DNA from: Anisakis pegreffii
Taxonomy: Eukaryota > Nematoda > Chromadorea > Rhabditida > Anisakidae
Length of the DNA: 64,000 bases
NCBI GenBank assembly: GCA_035041965.1
Contig: JAPYMA010000537.1
Coordinates: forward strand, 18,111 to 82,110
Reading direction: 5' to 3'
Shown: in pieces, positions 1 to 14,072 of the stretch
Position numbering within the stretch: the stretch's first letter is position 1
Layout: each line of letters starts with the position of its first letter
Notes under the pieces: model-generated
Seen by the model: only the letters and a program-made list of their open reading frames with translations
Databases searched by the model: none
What the model was told of the DNA's origin: nothing
Translations under genes and position numbers: made by a program

Positions 1-453
1 TGCTTAAGGAAGGAGTTCACGTGATCTAAATTTTTTTAGTGGAATTTACATTATGCAAATTATGAAAACAATTGTTTCCATGTCAAAATACATAGTTCGG
101 TCATGCATTCTGAATTGGGTACTTCGAAGTCTATTGAAGATTTGTGACAAATAAAAAGACGAGTGAAATATGGGAAATTTTCATCATCATTCGAAAGCGT
201 TGTCTTGCACAGAATTTCTTTTTTCTATTATATTATGTTTGCTTACCAACGATACAATAAAATTACTGGTTCATCTGAGTTCATTTATTTTCTCATATTG
301 TATCAGTTAGTGATTGAATATGATATAGCGATACAACATCCAGAAAGGGTATTGTTTAGTCTCATCTAGTAAATGAGTGTATATGCAAAAGTTTAGGCAG
401 AAAGTTTCCGTATCGAAAATTTCTTTGTCAAAATCATTAATGTATGCTTTTAG
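1..453. other. Non-coding stretch at left edge, probably intron of the ARMC8 gene
   Basis: I see no coding exon here. The first recognisable ARMC8 exon begins at 454 right after a TTTAG acceptor and corresponds to the middle of the human protein, so this stretch is most simply the intron before it. The 68-residue open frame at 163-369 is low-complexity and hydrophobic and has no family signature. Confidence 0.5.
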
Positions 454-3374
454 GCATTTAAAACGAATGGAGTAATGAGAGAAGAAATTTTACGAAGTTG
501 TTTCGTAAGTTTGATTCGGTGTTGTGGTTGTAAAGAGGATGAAGAGAAACGAGCCGAAGCAGTTGATCTGCTCTCATTAGCACTTAGTCTTAGAGAAAGA
601 GTATCACAAGCTGACGACTCTAGATATCTGAACGAAATGTTTACTTGTGTTCTACCAACTACCAGCACTTCACCTCGAAATTGTTCAGTTGATGTGGTCG
701 GTTTTGTGTTTATATATTGCATTTATCTGCGGTAATAGTTGAACGATGTTGATATTATGATCATCTATATCACTGTTTGTATTTTTACTGCTGGATTTGG
801 AATAAGTATTAGTGACTTATTGTTGATTGGTTTACTTGTACGCTTCGTTAGAGTTTCCTTAATTTGACAAATTTCTGATGTTTTGTAGCTCACTAAATAG
901 TAATGGAAAGTTGACTGTAAAAGCAGAACCGCCGATTAGAAAAGATGAAAGTGTTGAGAAGTAAAGAATTCTTAACGAATGATTAAAATTTGCCATTGAT
1001 TATCTGCGTTTGAAGGCACTGCAGACAAATGCCTTACGCGTGATATCTCAACTTCTACTCAATAGTGAAACGTCTCGAATTAGTGTTCAGTCGTCACATA
1101 TCAACAATACTGCATCACGTATATCGAGGAGCAATCCTCCCCAGCAAGTAAATTTGAATTATTGACGATTCTATTGGTTGTTCGATGGCAAAATAAATCT
1201 AGTCACAAGTTCATTGTAAAAATGCAATTTAGTTAGTATTACGATGTTCAATTTTAAATATGCTTCATTCTAGGTTAAATCACTATTGCGTACTTTACAT
1301 GCGCTTAGTCGATCGGTACATCATTTGAAAACAACGTTTGATAATAAACATTTCGTTGAGTTCGTTGTTGATTGCCTTCTAAATGAAAGTGATTCGGAAT
1401 TTTTAACACTCGCAACTTCTCTTATTGGTTAGTTGTTGAATGTTCGTTTGTATTCATTATTCACTACTTGTTTCGAATTTTATTTCTGTATGCTAGTTGG
1501 AGCATCGATTAAATTTGCGAATTTGAATCATGATATTTGTGAGTCTGGTGGATATGCTCTTTTCTTGCAAAACCTCACCACTGTATTATTATTGTATTTG
1601 CTAATATTAGATACGAATTCAGCAAATTTGTCATTGCATTATTGCTCAGCTCGTTCATTTCTCTTTGATGCGATAGCACCTTTATCAGCGTTAGCGCAAC
1701 GAAACAAAACCCCATCAATCACACTCAATGCCATTTGGGCTCTTATGGTGAGCGTATTTTTATTCGCATGATATGTAGTCAAAGTGCTGTCTAACTAAAA
1801 TTCATGAATTAGTTATAATATCACTTGCGAATATCGTTGTTGGGCAGTTGCCATTTCGCAAAAGGTTTTTTTCTATTTATGATGATAATTGGTACAGGTA
1901 GAGTTTACATGTTAAGTTTTGATCGCGTTTGTATATTTTCTCATATTCAAAACTTGATTGATTCATGTTCCATTCATTTGAGGTTATCTGTTGAATGGAG
2001 CATATGACATTTGACTGTCCTATCTTATTTCAGAATTTGAGTTGTCAATCCACTGCAAGCGTGAGGTTGAGCATTTTGGGTCATTTTGCGAGTGCAGAAG
2101 CATTGAGTCTTCTTTCGGATGCTGATGAGTATTTGTTCGCAAAAGTGCTATCTCTCTATCGTAATCTCTATTGTCAAGATCCTTTCACAACCGAATCGTC
2201 AGATGTGTTGAACTCACTCAATGAGCAGTCATTTAAGAATGCACCAAGTGTTATCGAAATGATCAAGCGTTCATTTGAGTCGCATTTCTCAGTTCATACC
2301 AAGGTTAGTGTATGTGCATTTTAAACTTTATTTGCATATGGTGAATGTTCACATTTTTGTTTGCAATTTCCTTTTCACTTCCTTTCATCTTTCATTTTTA
2401 TTGTTCACTATGCATTCCATTTTCGTTGCTCTTTTTTTGCAATTGCACTATGCTGATTATGGAATTAATACAAACTAGAAGAGCCACAGTTCTACAATTC
2501 TGTAAATTGATTCAAATCGTATAGTTGATTGTTTGCCATCTTTTTGTTGAGAAACCAGTGGAAAGAAACAGATTAAGACGTTATTTTTCGTTGTACGTCC
2601 ATAGTCTCAAGCTGGACTGGTGTCGGTTCTTTAATTTTTTAGAGTTGAGTTCGGGTCGTGGAAAATGATAAATTTATAACTGCAGGAGATAGCGTTAAAT
2701 CTGTTAGCGAATCTTTGTGCTATTCCAAGTTGTCAAATGGCGGTCGCAAACGATGAGATACTGCTCGCTTGCATCATGAATGAACTTGTTAGTGTTGCTT
2801 TCACAATAACTTTGCTGATTTGTTACAACTAGCAGTTTCATTGGTACTTGTGAGTATGGCTGATCAAGAACTCTGTTGCGAGTTGTAAGAACGCAGCATA
2901 ATAATGATATGAGGGAATGATGAAATCAGATAATTTTTGAGAACCGAATTGATTTTAAACAATAATTGAACAGAGGAGTGTGGATAGTAGTGCGCATATT
3001 GGCGCTGTATTAGCGATTTGTAATCTTCTCTCTGGCGACGATCGATCAAGACGAGATCTACAAGCGTTATTGACCAACTCTGCTTTGCCGCATCTTCTGT
3101 CTCATATTCATCGCACCAGTGCTGCACACAACATTCATCTCATTCGACGGTATGCTACCTAACTTGATCTGATTATTTTTTTCTTAATCGGTTTCATCGT
3201 CTTCTTGTTTACACACCATCAGTTCATTTTCCAAAGCGTTTATTTGCTGTAATATCAAATTATAATTTGTTTTCAGTTTTAACTCTATTTTCTTACAGGA
3301 GAGTTTTGATCAGTCGTCGTGACCGATTGGAACGAAACCAACACCATTCGGAGGAGCATAAAAAGTTGCGCTAG
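454..3374 (+). CDS. ARMC8: ARMC8 (Gid5) ortholog, C-terminal exons, 5' partial
   Basis: Armadillo-repeat scaffold of the CTLH/GID E3 ubiquitin ligase (family knowledge). Exons: 454 to about 687-696, 1016-1147, 1274-1427, 1611-1747, 2034-2303, 2686-2787, 2974-3149, 3299-3374 (TAG stop). All junctions from 1016 onward keep phase. Recognition rests on colinear matches to vertebrate ARMC8: LHALSRSVHHLKTTF (human LHSLSRSVQQLRTSF), then NAIWALMNL, LSDADEYLFAKVLSLYRNL, LNLLANL with VANDEILL, and a final AVLAICNLLSGD block. The first exon aligns roughly with human residues 270-330, so about 40% of the protein is missing to the left. The 454 exon end is uncertain: the candidate donors are weak, and a possible extra exon at 890-960 does not fit in phase. 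The C-terminus (RRVLISRRDRLERNQ...) is basic and unlike the human end. Confidence 0.88.
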
Positions 3375-6110
3375 GAGTCATTTTCATTTTCTGCTCAATC
3401 GACTCGTGAGCCGGGATGAACGGTGTTAAAGATGGACCAAAATTTGTACATCAGTGCCATAGACTTTTTTCAAACGGTGAAGCCAACGTGACCAGGAGGC
3501 AGAGTGGGTTGAGTATTAGAGCACGGAATGAGGTTGCACTTCTGGCCGTGAGCTTTTTGCAATTTTTAACTTCTTAAAATGAAGAAAGTACAAATTTAAG
3601 AGCTCACATTTAGAAATTCATTCCATAAGGAAGTTTATCCTAATGAGGTTATACATGATGACCCTGATTCCTAGTTGGTTATAATTCCGTTTTCTTGTAA
3701 TTTTATTAGTTTGCAAGAAAATGCTATGCAAATAAGTTCATGCGCAAAGGAGAACGATGCTTTGATTTATATCACAGGAATTACGTGGTTCTGCAGAAGT
3801 TTGGTGGGGGTCACATCACTAAATTCGTCTATAGACAGATTTCTCGGACATGTGTCCCTTGGCCATGTTGGTTTCGGAGTAAAAAATTTTTTGCGACGTT
3901 GGTGTGCAAATTTTGTTGTTTCAAACTCGTTTACCTCGGTCCACAGGTCGATTGGGCAGAGAATAAAACGATTCGTAGTACAATTTTTCATGTTTTCTTT
4001 GAAATGGTATTGGTTTCATCCCGATCTGTTATGGCGATCAGTCAAATCTTCCTAGTTAGTCACAAATATCCATCATTTTTTAGCTATTGTAATATGCTTG
4101 AAGATGACCATATTGTTTGATGCAAAAGAGCAAATTCCGATTTCGATGACGCAAGATAATATTTCTGTATGAGTCAGTTACACCGTTTTGAACATTTCTC
4201 CTTTTAATTTCAATTAATTATATGGAGAAATAAACGAAAAATAGATAAAACGAATAACAAAATGTGTACTAAATGTATGAAAAAGTGTGTTATAATAAGA
4301 GTTATAATGACTTGAGTTATAATAAGAATAGCAGTAATTACGGTAATAATCAAATACAGTAAATTAATTAGTATACGTTTTAAGGGTGAATGACGCAATT
4401 CGACAACTTATTGGTTGAGGCGAGACACAGTGATGGTACTCTCTTGATTCTCTAGATCAGTTTTGGTTATCTTTCATTGTTTATTGTTTTCAGCTGTATC
4501 AATCACTAAAATGATTCACATTCTTATCTCCCATTGACATTCTTCAAGGTTGTCACATATTATGAAATTAATTTCGCAGTTGTACTTCACTGAATTTTCA
4601 TTTTCATGATTGCCGCTTTGAATTCAGTAAAGTGATAAGTGTTGATTATTATTGGTGGTGTGATTGTTGTAAACTCTGAGTTTCAGTACATTAACCGCTC
4701 AGCTATCAGTTCATCATTTGTCACCTCAGTGTAGCAGTGAAAATAGTGTTGTTGATAATTTGTAAAATTATTCTCTTATGCCCATTTAAAGTTTTCACGT
4801 CAGTTTTTATGCATGTTAAATATTTCATGACCAAGAAGCACTGATGATGGAATTTTTTGAACTGTTCGAAGGCGGTGAGGAGAAATTTATTTAACTCTGG
4901 GAAAGTGTAGTTTCGGAAAAAGATTCTACGCTCGAGAACAACCTGTAGAAAGCGCAAAAGAAACACTCAAGCAGGAATATTAAATAACTGGCTCAATAAT
5001 TGCGCTTGTTCATGTCAGTTTACAGCATCATTTCAGTTATTTTTCTGCACGAGTTGAGTATAGAAATGAGTGAATTTTTTTCGAGGGTGGATATATTGAG
5101 GAGCAGGAATATAGGTGTTTGGAGGAGACCTGTTCGAGACATGGGTTTTTTTTACTAATGATGATAAGGAATTATTTGAAGAAATATGGTACTTATCAAA
5201 ATACTGAATCTATTGAATCGTTTATCTTGGCTCGTTGGGGTTTTATTCTTTAAGAAATACTGGATATATTATGAAAATCGATGTGAAATCACTATCCATG
5301 TAATTCGAATTCATATGTGAATAAAGTGCTATTAATTGTACAAAAATGAACTCGGTCAGTTCTGATGGCTGTTCACTGATGAAGAAAGTAATCATTGATG
5401 AAAAAGCTAACGATGAATCATTTATTGATTCATAGCATACAATAATGAAGCAGTACATGACACGTCAAGGCACATATGTATATTTAAATTTGTATCTTAT
5501 AATTCTTTTAATGAACAATGCTAAAATGTTGTTCATCATTTTCTCAAATTAACTCTCAACAAATGATCACAAATATATACTATAGATAAAGATAACTTGA
5601 TTGATGGCTCAGAAAAAACTTGGATATTTGCTTATGTGAGTGGCTGAAATATTTTTGTTCTATTCATACAATTTTTTGTTCGGTTTTCTTTTTCGGATGA
5701 GCATTTACTTGAACTACTCATGAGTTATAGTGAAAACTGTTTTGTAATTTCTTCATGTTTCTTGAAATGTTTCAACTAAGCTCAATATCCAACAACGCAT
5801 TGTTATGTTGGGTGGATGTTTCAAATGAAATGTTCATTGATTTTGTATGTCGCAATTATTTCGTATCAAAACAATTGTGATTTGATAAGATTGCGTCCTT
5901 TGCGAAATGTAATTTTGTGTTTAAATCCGAGATGAGAGTCGCGATCGATATGAAACACTAAGAAGATACAATACTCGTATTAAGCATGTTTGTATACAAT
6001 CAAATGCAATCAATGAAACAAAACTGCTTCAGCAAAACAGTAAACGAAGCGTGTAAGAACGAATATATATTCATATCAACCGATCTAGATACGCTCCAGT
6101 AATATTGGGT
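3375..6110. other. Intergenic region between convergent genes
   Basis: This is 2.7 kb of AT-rich DNA between the ARMC8 stop and the stop of the three-finger protein gene on the other strand. Overlapping open frames of about 125 codons at 3675-4120 lie in two plus-strand frames with a third on the minus strand. None has a recognisable domain or a consistent exon structure, so I treat them as chance or decayed repeat. No RNA gene is recognisable. Confidence 0.5.
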
Positions 6111-9100
6111 CTACATGAGACAGCAGTACTCAAAACATTTATATATCTGGCAGAAAACAAGCAAAAAGCAGAACATTGAAGAGGTGTGAATAACGACGAT
6201 AAAAGCGCCGTTATTAATATTATTACTAATAATATCATCTTGAACGGCATCTTTGTTGCTGTTATGAGTACTATTACTATTGTTCTGATGGTGGTGTTCA
6301 TTAATGTGCCTTGTCCACTTATCGAGTAATGTTTTCGGTACTAACTGAGGATAGATTCGTGTTGGAGTGGGTAATAATGGCTGTTGATTAATTGCATGTT
6401 GCATCGTTTCGCTTGACTGCCATTGCTCATCTCCGAATGCACGACTTGTGCTACTAATGTGCATTTGTTGCTGAATTGTAGGGTGCTGCTCATCTGTATT
6501 GATCTCAGCTGATGTATCATCCTTGTGATTTATTTCGTCAATATATTTCATTTGTTGCGAAGGTAGTTGCTTCTCAGCCATTTTTGATAGTGTATTTACT
6601 TGATGTGCTGTTGTGGGCTGTATTGTTGAAGCCTGAATGTTCGTGAGAATGTTTGCAGTGTTATTATTGTTTTTATCATACCGTTCGTCGTAAGTTTTGT
6701 GATTATTATCCATATTGATACTGCTACTAATTATGGTCACTGGTGTCGAAGTAGTAACCTGTGAGAAGGTATCGGTGTACGTTTCTGTGCTTCTTATTAA
6801 CTGAGCCGTTGTTGACGGAGAAGTTAGTTTGGTGGGCTTTTGAGTGTTGCTTGTTATGATATAATGATTCGATTTTGCATCCTCCGCTGTTGTATTGCCT
6901 TTAGTTTGTGTATTATAATTCCTATCATTGATCTTGTTACTGTTATTATTACCAGTAAGAGCAGTAGTAATGGTAGAATTAGCGGTGGGAGTACCGGCCA
7001 CTGAAGTGAATGCAGTTGCTGTTGTCATTAACGGTTCAATGAAGACTGTGTTGGTTTTTGGTTGGTGTATAAGTGAAGCTGGTTTATCGACATTGACGAT
7101 GGAGCGGTCGCCATCTAAAGACGTCTTCAGAAACACCGCTGATTCTCGGTTTTCGTTCTCGCTTTGTTTTGACCATTCATTCGACTGCACTATTTGATGA
7201 TCAACGCTGAATTATCGTGTCTGATTAATTTACAAATTTGCCTGTTTACAATTCTGTCAGCTACTGTCCATGTAATACTAAAAATATCTATGGACAGCCC
7301 AAAAATTCGAACAGGCGCAAGTTCAGGTCCAGGCGTAACTTTAGGCTAGGATCTGGGCTCTGGCTTATAATTGGTCTTAAACTCACTTTACGCCCAAACT
7401 CCGGACAATGTTCCATTTAACTTTATTTGTCCTATTTCAGTTCCATCAGCCCAACCAGACAGTAAGTATGTATTGACAACTGAACGAGAATGTTATAATA
7501 GTTTGGCATTAAGTGCTAAACACCGATTTGATTAGATTTAATGCAGCAGTTGTTTGCGAAATTCGTTTTCTATTCAGTGATATTATTTAATAACTATGAT
7601 TCATTCATGAAACATCTGTTTAGACTTTAGTAGGTACTCATTACATTTCTTGATTACTCATGACTTGATCTAGTCATGACTCAAATCTGTTCACTGCAAA
7701 CAAACAAAGCTTCAAAGTCACCTATTCAACTAGAATACATTTTATTTCTCTCTCATTATTCTGTTTCATTCAGATGAGTAACCGCTATTGTTTGGAATTC
7801 ATTGTGCAAACGACTTCGTACAACATTAAACGAAAGTTAAGTGATGAATTTTACCCTACTATTGCTCAGAACACTTTTGATCAATTATTATATTGTTTTT
7901 CTTTTCAAACAAATTGATCAATCAAATTAGAGAAGAATCCATACTGAGGAAACGATTTGCCAAAGTGTGATTGGTTTAACTATGAGGATTGTATTCAAAT
8001 ATGAGCAATAAAAAAGGATCGAAGAAAAAATGGAAGGAGAAGTTAAGTTTGGAATTGGTAAAATGGTATTTGTTATAAAATTGTATATGAGTGCTTCTTA
8101 TTTTAAATTTATTGAAATAAATTCGATATTAAAAGATACAATTAGGAATGTTATTTACGAACCTGTGATTGGAGTCTCCGTCAACGTAATCATCTGTGTA
8201 CCTGAAAGGTAAAACTAATAATATATTGACAATGAGTTTGATTCAACTCAGAATGGTGAAGCGTGTTGCAAGAATATAAGAAGAATTAAATTTTGCATTT
8301 GATTGCATCAAAAAAAGCTTTTTCTCGGGAGTGGTAGCATTCAAAAAGAATTTGATAAGCACATTCAATGTTGCAAAATGATTGATGTGCATCAAAGTAA
8401 ATTACTTTTTTATAGTTGTTTAACAATCTTTACGAACAAAATGACAGAAGCAAAATCGGTCAGCGATAACACTATTTCTCAAAATAGTAATGATAAGAAA
8501 ATTTTATTATTTTGGTTATTTATTTTCATAAGGTCATTTCGACTGTATCAAAATCCATTTTGCTTCTTTTGTTTGAATAAACAGCAAAAAATGTCATCGA
8601 TTTTATTCATCAAAATACCATAGTCTCCTTAATAATTAAAAGCTTACTGAAGCAATATATCAGTGATGAGAACGCATAAAATGAAATGATTTGACATCAC
8701 AAATATCTATCTGTTTACTTCTTTCTCGTAACTCCTAATTTTTTAATAGAAAGTAAAGTTTTAAGTAAATATTGAAATGTAATATTTTTAAAATCTTCGA
8801 ATCATATTCCAGAAACGAGAGCTGATACCTTGATTTGGAATTGAGGTAGAAGTGATGAAAAACGGGAAACGCTTATAAGCGATAAAACTGAGCTATGGTC
8901 TATCTCAACCTGAGTATATTACGACGATATTGACGTTGTAATGCGCAACAATGATGCTCATTTACCTATTATGTATCTAAAGTTTATTTCGAAATATTCA
9001 TTTATTTCATACGTCAGAGGCTTTCCTGAACTTTGAAGAGCACTTAAATCGATACTTTACAATTCATGCACACATTGGCAGATGGAGCAAAAGTGAAAAC

Positions 9101-12100
9101 TATATGCCGAACAAGATATGGTGATGGCAAGCAATCAGAACGTTATTAGTGGTGAAACTGAAAGCGTTGTGCTGAGGTGACGTATACGTCGAGCAGTATC
9201 GTGTTGATGGTTTTTAGTTACAAAATACACAAAGCCGAATCTTACATTCATGATGATGATGATGCATTCGCAATAATAAACAATTGCATCTCAATTAAAA
9301 GCATTTCAACGAGACCTAGAAACATCGACGATTGGATCAATACTCAAAATTCAGCAGGCCATTAGTGTTGAGCACATTTATTCATTGTTTCATCGTACTG
9401 GAATTACACGTGTTGAATGCGGTCAGTTGCATTTGGGTGTAGTTTCATACAATCCTTAAATGAGTGCATTCAGCATAAGGGTTAGCAAAAATTCATCGCT
9501 TGTCCTACTTCTTTTTCCTCCTAATGAGCATAATACGCGGCGCTCGAATCAATTCTAAAGTGACAGTAGGTAAATGTGAATAATTGACATAACTTTCGTA
9601 AAATACGATCACTGAGATTAATGATTTTCGAGAAAGCTGTGTTTCTCAACGTCAGTGCAGCATAGGCGGTATTTTTTATGGCTTATATTTTGAAAAAAAA
9701 AACTAAATTCTGCAATAAATTCAACAAAATATCATCGCAACACGATCGAGCTCTCAATCGAAAACGGCCAAACTAACAGTTTATGATTCTTTTCCTCGAA
9801 TGTATTGCTTCATAATTCAAAAATCGTCACAACTGTAAGAGGGATAATCTATTAGAGTTAACAAAGTTGAGTTCTCAACTCAAAATGCTTGCTTTTCTCT
9901 GCTAACAAAAGAATCACAAAAACTACGAGAAGCCAAGATGTTAGACATGCTAATCTTTCTTTGTGAAATATCGAAAATCATGCAACAGTTCGTGAATTTT
10001 CATTCATCGACTCGGAAAATGATAGCTGTTGATTGAAATGCAAACGGTTTTACCAGAAAATGATTTCGTTCAGTGAACCAGAAGAAAGAAAGAAATCGAG
10101 AGATAGCAAAAGGTATAGGAATTGACGTAGAGAAACAATGGTCGATTTTCGTAGAAAATTTCTCGCCTTAGGAGGGTACCGAATTTTCGAGATAAAATTT
10201 GCTCAATGAGGCTTGACAGAAAAAGCATTGAAGCCTTAATGAACATAATATTCAGAATCATGGAAAGGAGAAGAGGTAGAATCGTTACTTATATGCGGTC
10301 GAAGAATGATCAATTCATGAAGTTATTTTAAATTATCCATTAGAACAGTCAGGGTTTATAAAATGGATGTGTAAGGAAGTGCTCCTGATATGTAAAATGG
10401 TATTTAGCATACGTGAAATGTTAGCAACGTAGTTGAAAGATTTACAAAAGCAAATAAAGAATGCTCTTCTTGCGAGTGGTCAAGTGCTCTTGCTGGAGAT
10501 GTTCAAATAGTGCGATATTTGCAAATGGCACAATAAGAAATCATTTGAAACACTCATTGCAATTGGGCCACACACACTAACAAACACTTCCATGCATTTA
10601 TTATTTCTTGATAAAATTATTTACAGTTGTGATTATGATATTTCTTTATCAACGTTCACCACTAGAATTCGAATAGCTATTTTGTCACATACTGCGCAAC
10701 TTTCGGTTGTATTGACCATACACGGATAACTTTCGTCTAACAAGGAAAGAGAAGAATTTTGCGGAATCGTTGGTCAATTTGACCACGGTTGATCGATTCT
10801 TCGACTGTCAAAATAAGATTGTTCATTTCTGATAGAATGGTGATATAAATAACAGCTATAATATTACTTCACGGTCATCATTGAAAATTAGGCGAACAAT
10901 TTCAGAGATTGGTTGTTTCACTTTTATTGATTGTAACGATCAATTTCTTCAAATATTTTACTTTGAAAATGAATGTAGTGACGAAGCGAGCGGTGCATAT
11001 TCGAGATATAAGTCATTAGGATGGAATTTGTTCTCTTACAATTAATAAACAATTGATGTGAGTACAAAAATTTTTGTTTTGTATATGATGCATACTTTTC
11101 GGGGAATAACTAAAGTTGAAAATAGCATAAAAAGCAAAAGCACTTCAGCAGTTTAATTATGCGTTGTATTGATAAAGAAAGCACATGATTTCATGCAAGA
11201 ACCAATATGGAAATCAACAACAAAGATGCATTTATGCATCTTATTTAAATAGCATAAACTGCACAGCTGTACGCATTTGTTTGTGTTTGAATAGAACGGA
11301 TGCATTCAGCTTCATTCAATACAAGCTCAACTATTTGGTTAATGAGAACGACACAATAATACATTGGATGAAATGAATGAATGCCAAATTATTTGATCGT
11401 TTTTCACTTCTATTCTATCGTTTATTTTTTTTGTTAGACCATTTCAAAATGCATGTAAATGATACATAATTTGATGTTATTCAGTACTCATTTGCATTAT
11501 GCCCCATATAGTTTTGATGTCATCGCTTGCGATAATATTCATAATGAAGTCAATGTTTGCCATTGTAAAAAAAACAGCTGATTACATAACACCAAATTAC
11601 ATTTCCATCTCATTCCATCCATTGATCATCACTTCTTTTACTGGATATATGAACGAAAAACATTTATAAAAAGCTAAAAAGATTTGAGCAAATATTTAGC
11701 GTCTGAGCTCGTCGGAATACTGCCTCAAAATGTAATTTGAATATCACTCGTAATTTAACAATTCAAAATTTCATCAATTCGATGCAATAATTCAATTTTC
11801 ACCAAATTTCATCAAATCAATTCAGTTCATGGTTTTAAGGTGTGAAACAATGTGCTTCAACTAGATCACAGCAGCGCTTCATCGCAGTGTTGAATTTCTC
11901 AACGTTGTGTTGATATATACAACCTGATTTATCGAGGATTCACAGCGATATGCTATTGTCAGCAAGGCGTTGACTGAAGAGTAAACAAATCGATTCAAGT
12001 TTTTCACATAGTTACCTCCTTGTTCAAACACTTCCTTATTTCACATAATGATATTCAACGTTGTACATTAAGTGAATCATTAAACTTATTCTATTGATAC

Positions 12101-14072
12101 TCAAATTCCTCATAGGTATTTTCGATGATGAAAAATCAGCGAGCGAAACTGATCAGATAGCAGGTTGAGTAACGATTTTTACAGAACACTATTATTTAAG
12201 TGGTTGATTTTTTGTTGGAAGAATTTGATGATTATTTAACAGGCTTTTTCGTAGTTACACTTACAACGAAATATGACATGAATAAAAATTTTGTTTGTAC
12301 GCAATAACCAAACTGCTCCAACGAGCCTTTTTTTCAATTCTAATGAAACATTCTAATTATAACTTCTGTTACATATCACAGTTGAAATATTCATTTTATT
12401 GCTTCATTATAAACGAAAACTTTGCTAACATCGAGGCATCAAATGATGAGAGAAATAAGTGTAGAGCTACTATTAATAGAATGTGGTGTTCACTACTTTC
12501 TTTTTGTATCCCCTTGTTTACCAAGCGAATTAATCTCCGACAGTTTCATTTTGGAACGTTGACACACGCATTTGTCAAATTGAAAAGAATGACGTTCTAT
12601 TGCAATGCAGCACGCCAGGAAATTGTGGAAATGAAACTTGACGATTTGAATTGTGAGAGAATTGGATGTGTTGATTATATCATTTTGAACCGAATAAAAA
12701 ATTTTGATGAGGCTATTGTCTGTTAGCGAAAGCTTTTCGAGTACAACGGAGCCTCTTTGTCGGGAAGTTAGGGATAAAACGGCGAGGGAAGCCCGTCGGA
12801 GAGTGATTTGTGATGAGAGAAGAAGTGCCACGAAACAATGAGAAATAAAATCTGGATAAGTTTTAAGCAACGAGCTGTCACCGATTAGGACCCTTGTTTC
12901 TTGGGCAACACTACAGTATGTACTGAATGAATGAATCAGTATGGAAAAAAAGTGGACATAACTCAGCATAAAAAAGAAGTTGGAATGCCAATTGGAATGC
13001 ACAAAAATACATCGATTGTTTAATCAACGATGGCGTTAGCATCACCATGACTATAAGGAATGAATGAATAAAGTGCTGATGATAAAAACCGTATAGCCAA
13101 CTTAAACAGCAGAAGTGAACAAAGTTATATTTCAACATTTATTTCGCTTCTTAGCATTAAAAACTTTAAATATTAGTGTAAAATCAACAACGAAAATATT
13201 GGACGGATGAAAACGTGACTGCAATAGCAAACTGAAGATTGCTGTTTTATAACGGGAGAAGTTTGATAGTCCAAAAAATACGTAATAATCCCGGAATATT
13301 TGAAGCATTTCAAATATTCCGGGATTATTACATATTTTTTGGATAGGTATTACAGACTGAAGAAAGAAGTTGGATATTAATCGACATATTAAGATGTTGG
13401 AAGAAAGATTTTAAATATAAAGTGATTTGAGAAGGACTCAAAGAAAATATAAACAAACCCTTGATCAATTTCGTCAGCGTAATTGTATAAGTAATCCTCG
13501 GGTGAAAACGTTGGCTTGGAGTTTCTAGCAGCAGTTACGTTTAAATGACTGAATGAATCAAGTTCAGTGGCTGCTTTCAATTCCACTTCCTTCATGTCAT
13601 CCAATCGAGTGGCTGTTATGTCAAAGATATCGTGTGGAACTTCCTCGGCTTCAACAAACGATGTTTGTTGCTCATCGTTGTCAGATTCATTCTCATTGGA
13701 ATTTTCATAGCTGAGCGCATTCCCATCCCCGTTGCCATTTTCAATGCTCTTTACAGTTTCCACTAACCTTGCCTCAAGATCAACATTACAAAAATCAACA
13801 TCGCGACACCAACAAGCCGTTGCACTTCTGATCATATGGCAAAAGGTGTCGTTCGAGGTGTGCTTGATAAGAACACAGGCGAAATGTGTTTGTTGCTCAA
13901 CCCGTACAACTGCACAAGCAGCACGCTTTTCACTCGTAGCATGAACGTCGCAATATTCATAAACACATTTCGATATACCTTTACTCGTCGTACATTTACA
14001 TCTTAATGCGAATGCTCGTTCAATTAGCAGAAATGCGAATAGAAAACTGATCAACTGTTCGTGAGGAGACAT
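6111..14072 (-). CDS. Secreted/membrane protein with N-terminal three-finger (Ly6/activin-receptor-like) domain and Ser/Thr/Asn-rich stalk
   Basis: Two-exon model: exon 1 14072-13459 and exon 2 7206-6111 (TAG). The donor GTTTGT leaves two codon bases and the acceptor after TAATTCAG supplies the third (Gly), so the frame holds; the product is 569 residues. The start is the ATG at 14072. Residues 1-22 are a signal peptide (hydrophobic SFLFAFLLIERAFA). From about 23 to 100 there are ten cysteines beginning LRCKC and ending CWCRDVDFCN, the layout of activin/BMP type I receptor ectodomains and Ly6 proteins. An acidic segment follows, then a long Thr/Ser/Asn/Gln-rich, mucin-like stretch with many N-x-S/T sites. 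The C-terminus has a hydrophobic run (about GAFIVV to FLLVFC) and a short Cys-rich tail, either a membrane anchor or a GPI signal. No kinase domain is visible. Exon 1 is solid; joining it to exon 2 across 6.25 kb is inference, and further exons are possible. Confidence 0.55.
7207..13458 (-). other. Large intron of the three-finger protein gene
   Basis: This 6.25 kb stretch separates the two predicted exons. It holds a 34-bp-stem hairpin (13271-13342) and a repeat-like patch at about 7290-7400 with recurring AGGCG/CAGGC blocks. Opposing open frames at 12295-12726 (+, 143 codons) and 12493-13002 (-, 169 codons) have no recognisable domain. I see nothing else that looks coding. Confidence 0.4.
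13271..13342. repeat. Near-perfect 34-bp inverted repeat (hairpin)
   Basis: The arms 13271-13304 and 13309-13342 are reverse complements with a single mismatch, separated by the four-base loop GCAT. The arms begin CCAAAAAATA and contain TAATAATCCCGGAATATT. ATAG occurs on both sides, a possible 4-bp duplication. The arrangement suits a tiny palindromic element or foldback repeat; no gene is associated. Confidence 0.85.

Noticed and set aside
890..962. Extra ARMC8 exon reading SLNSNGKLTVKAEPPIRKDE
   Set aside because: No donor and acceptor pair joins it in phase to both neighbours, while the flanking exons can join directly.
3675..4120. Overlapping 126-codon open frames in two plus-strand frames, and a third on the minus strand
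   Set aside because: Several frames are open at once, no domain or splice pattern is visible, and there is no support from neighbours.
12295..13002. Opposing open frames of 143 (+) and 169 (-) codons
   Set aside because: Both lie inside the intron of the three-finger gene, lack recognisable motifs and are hydrophobic or low-information; probably chance.
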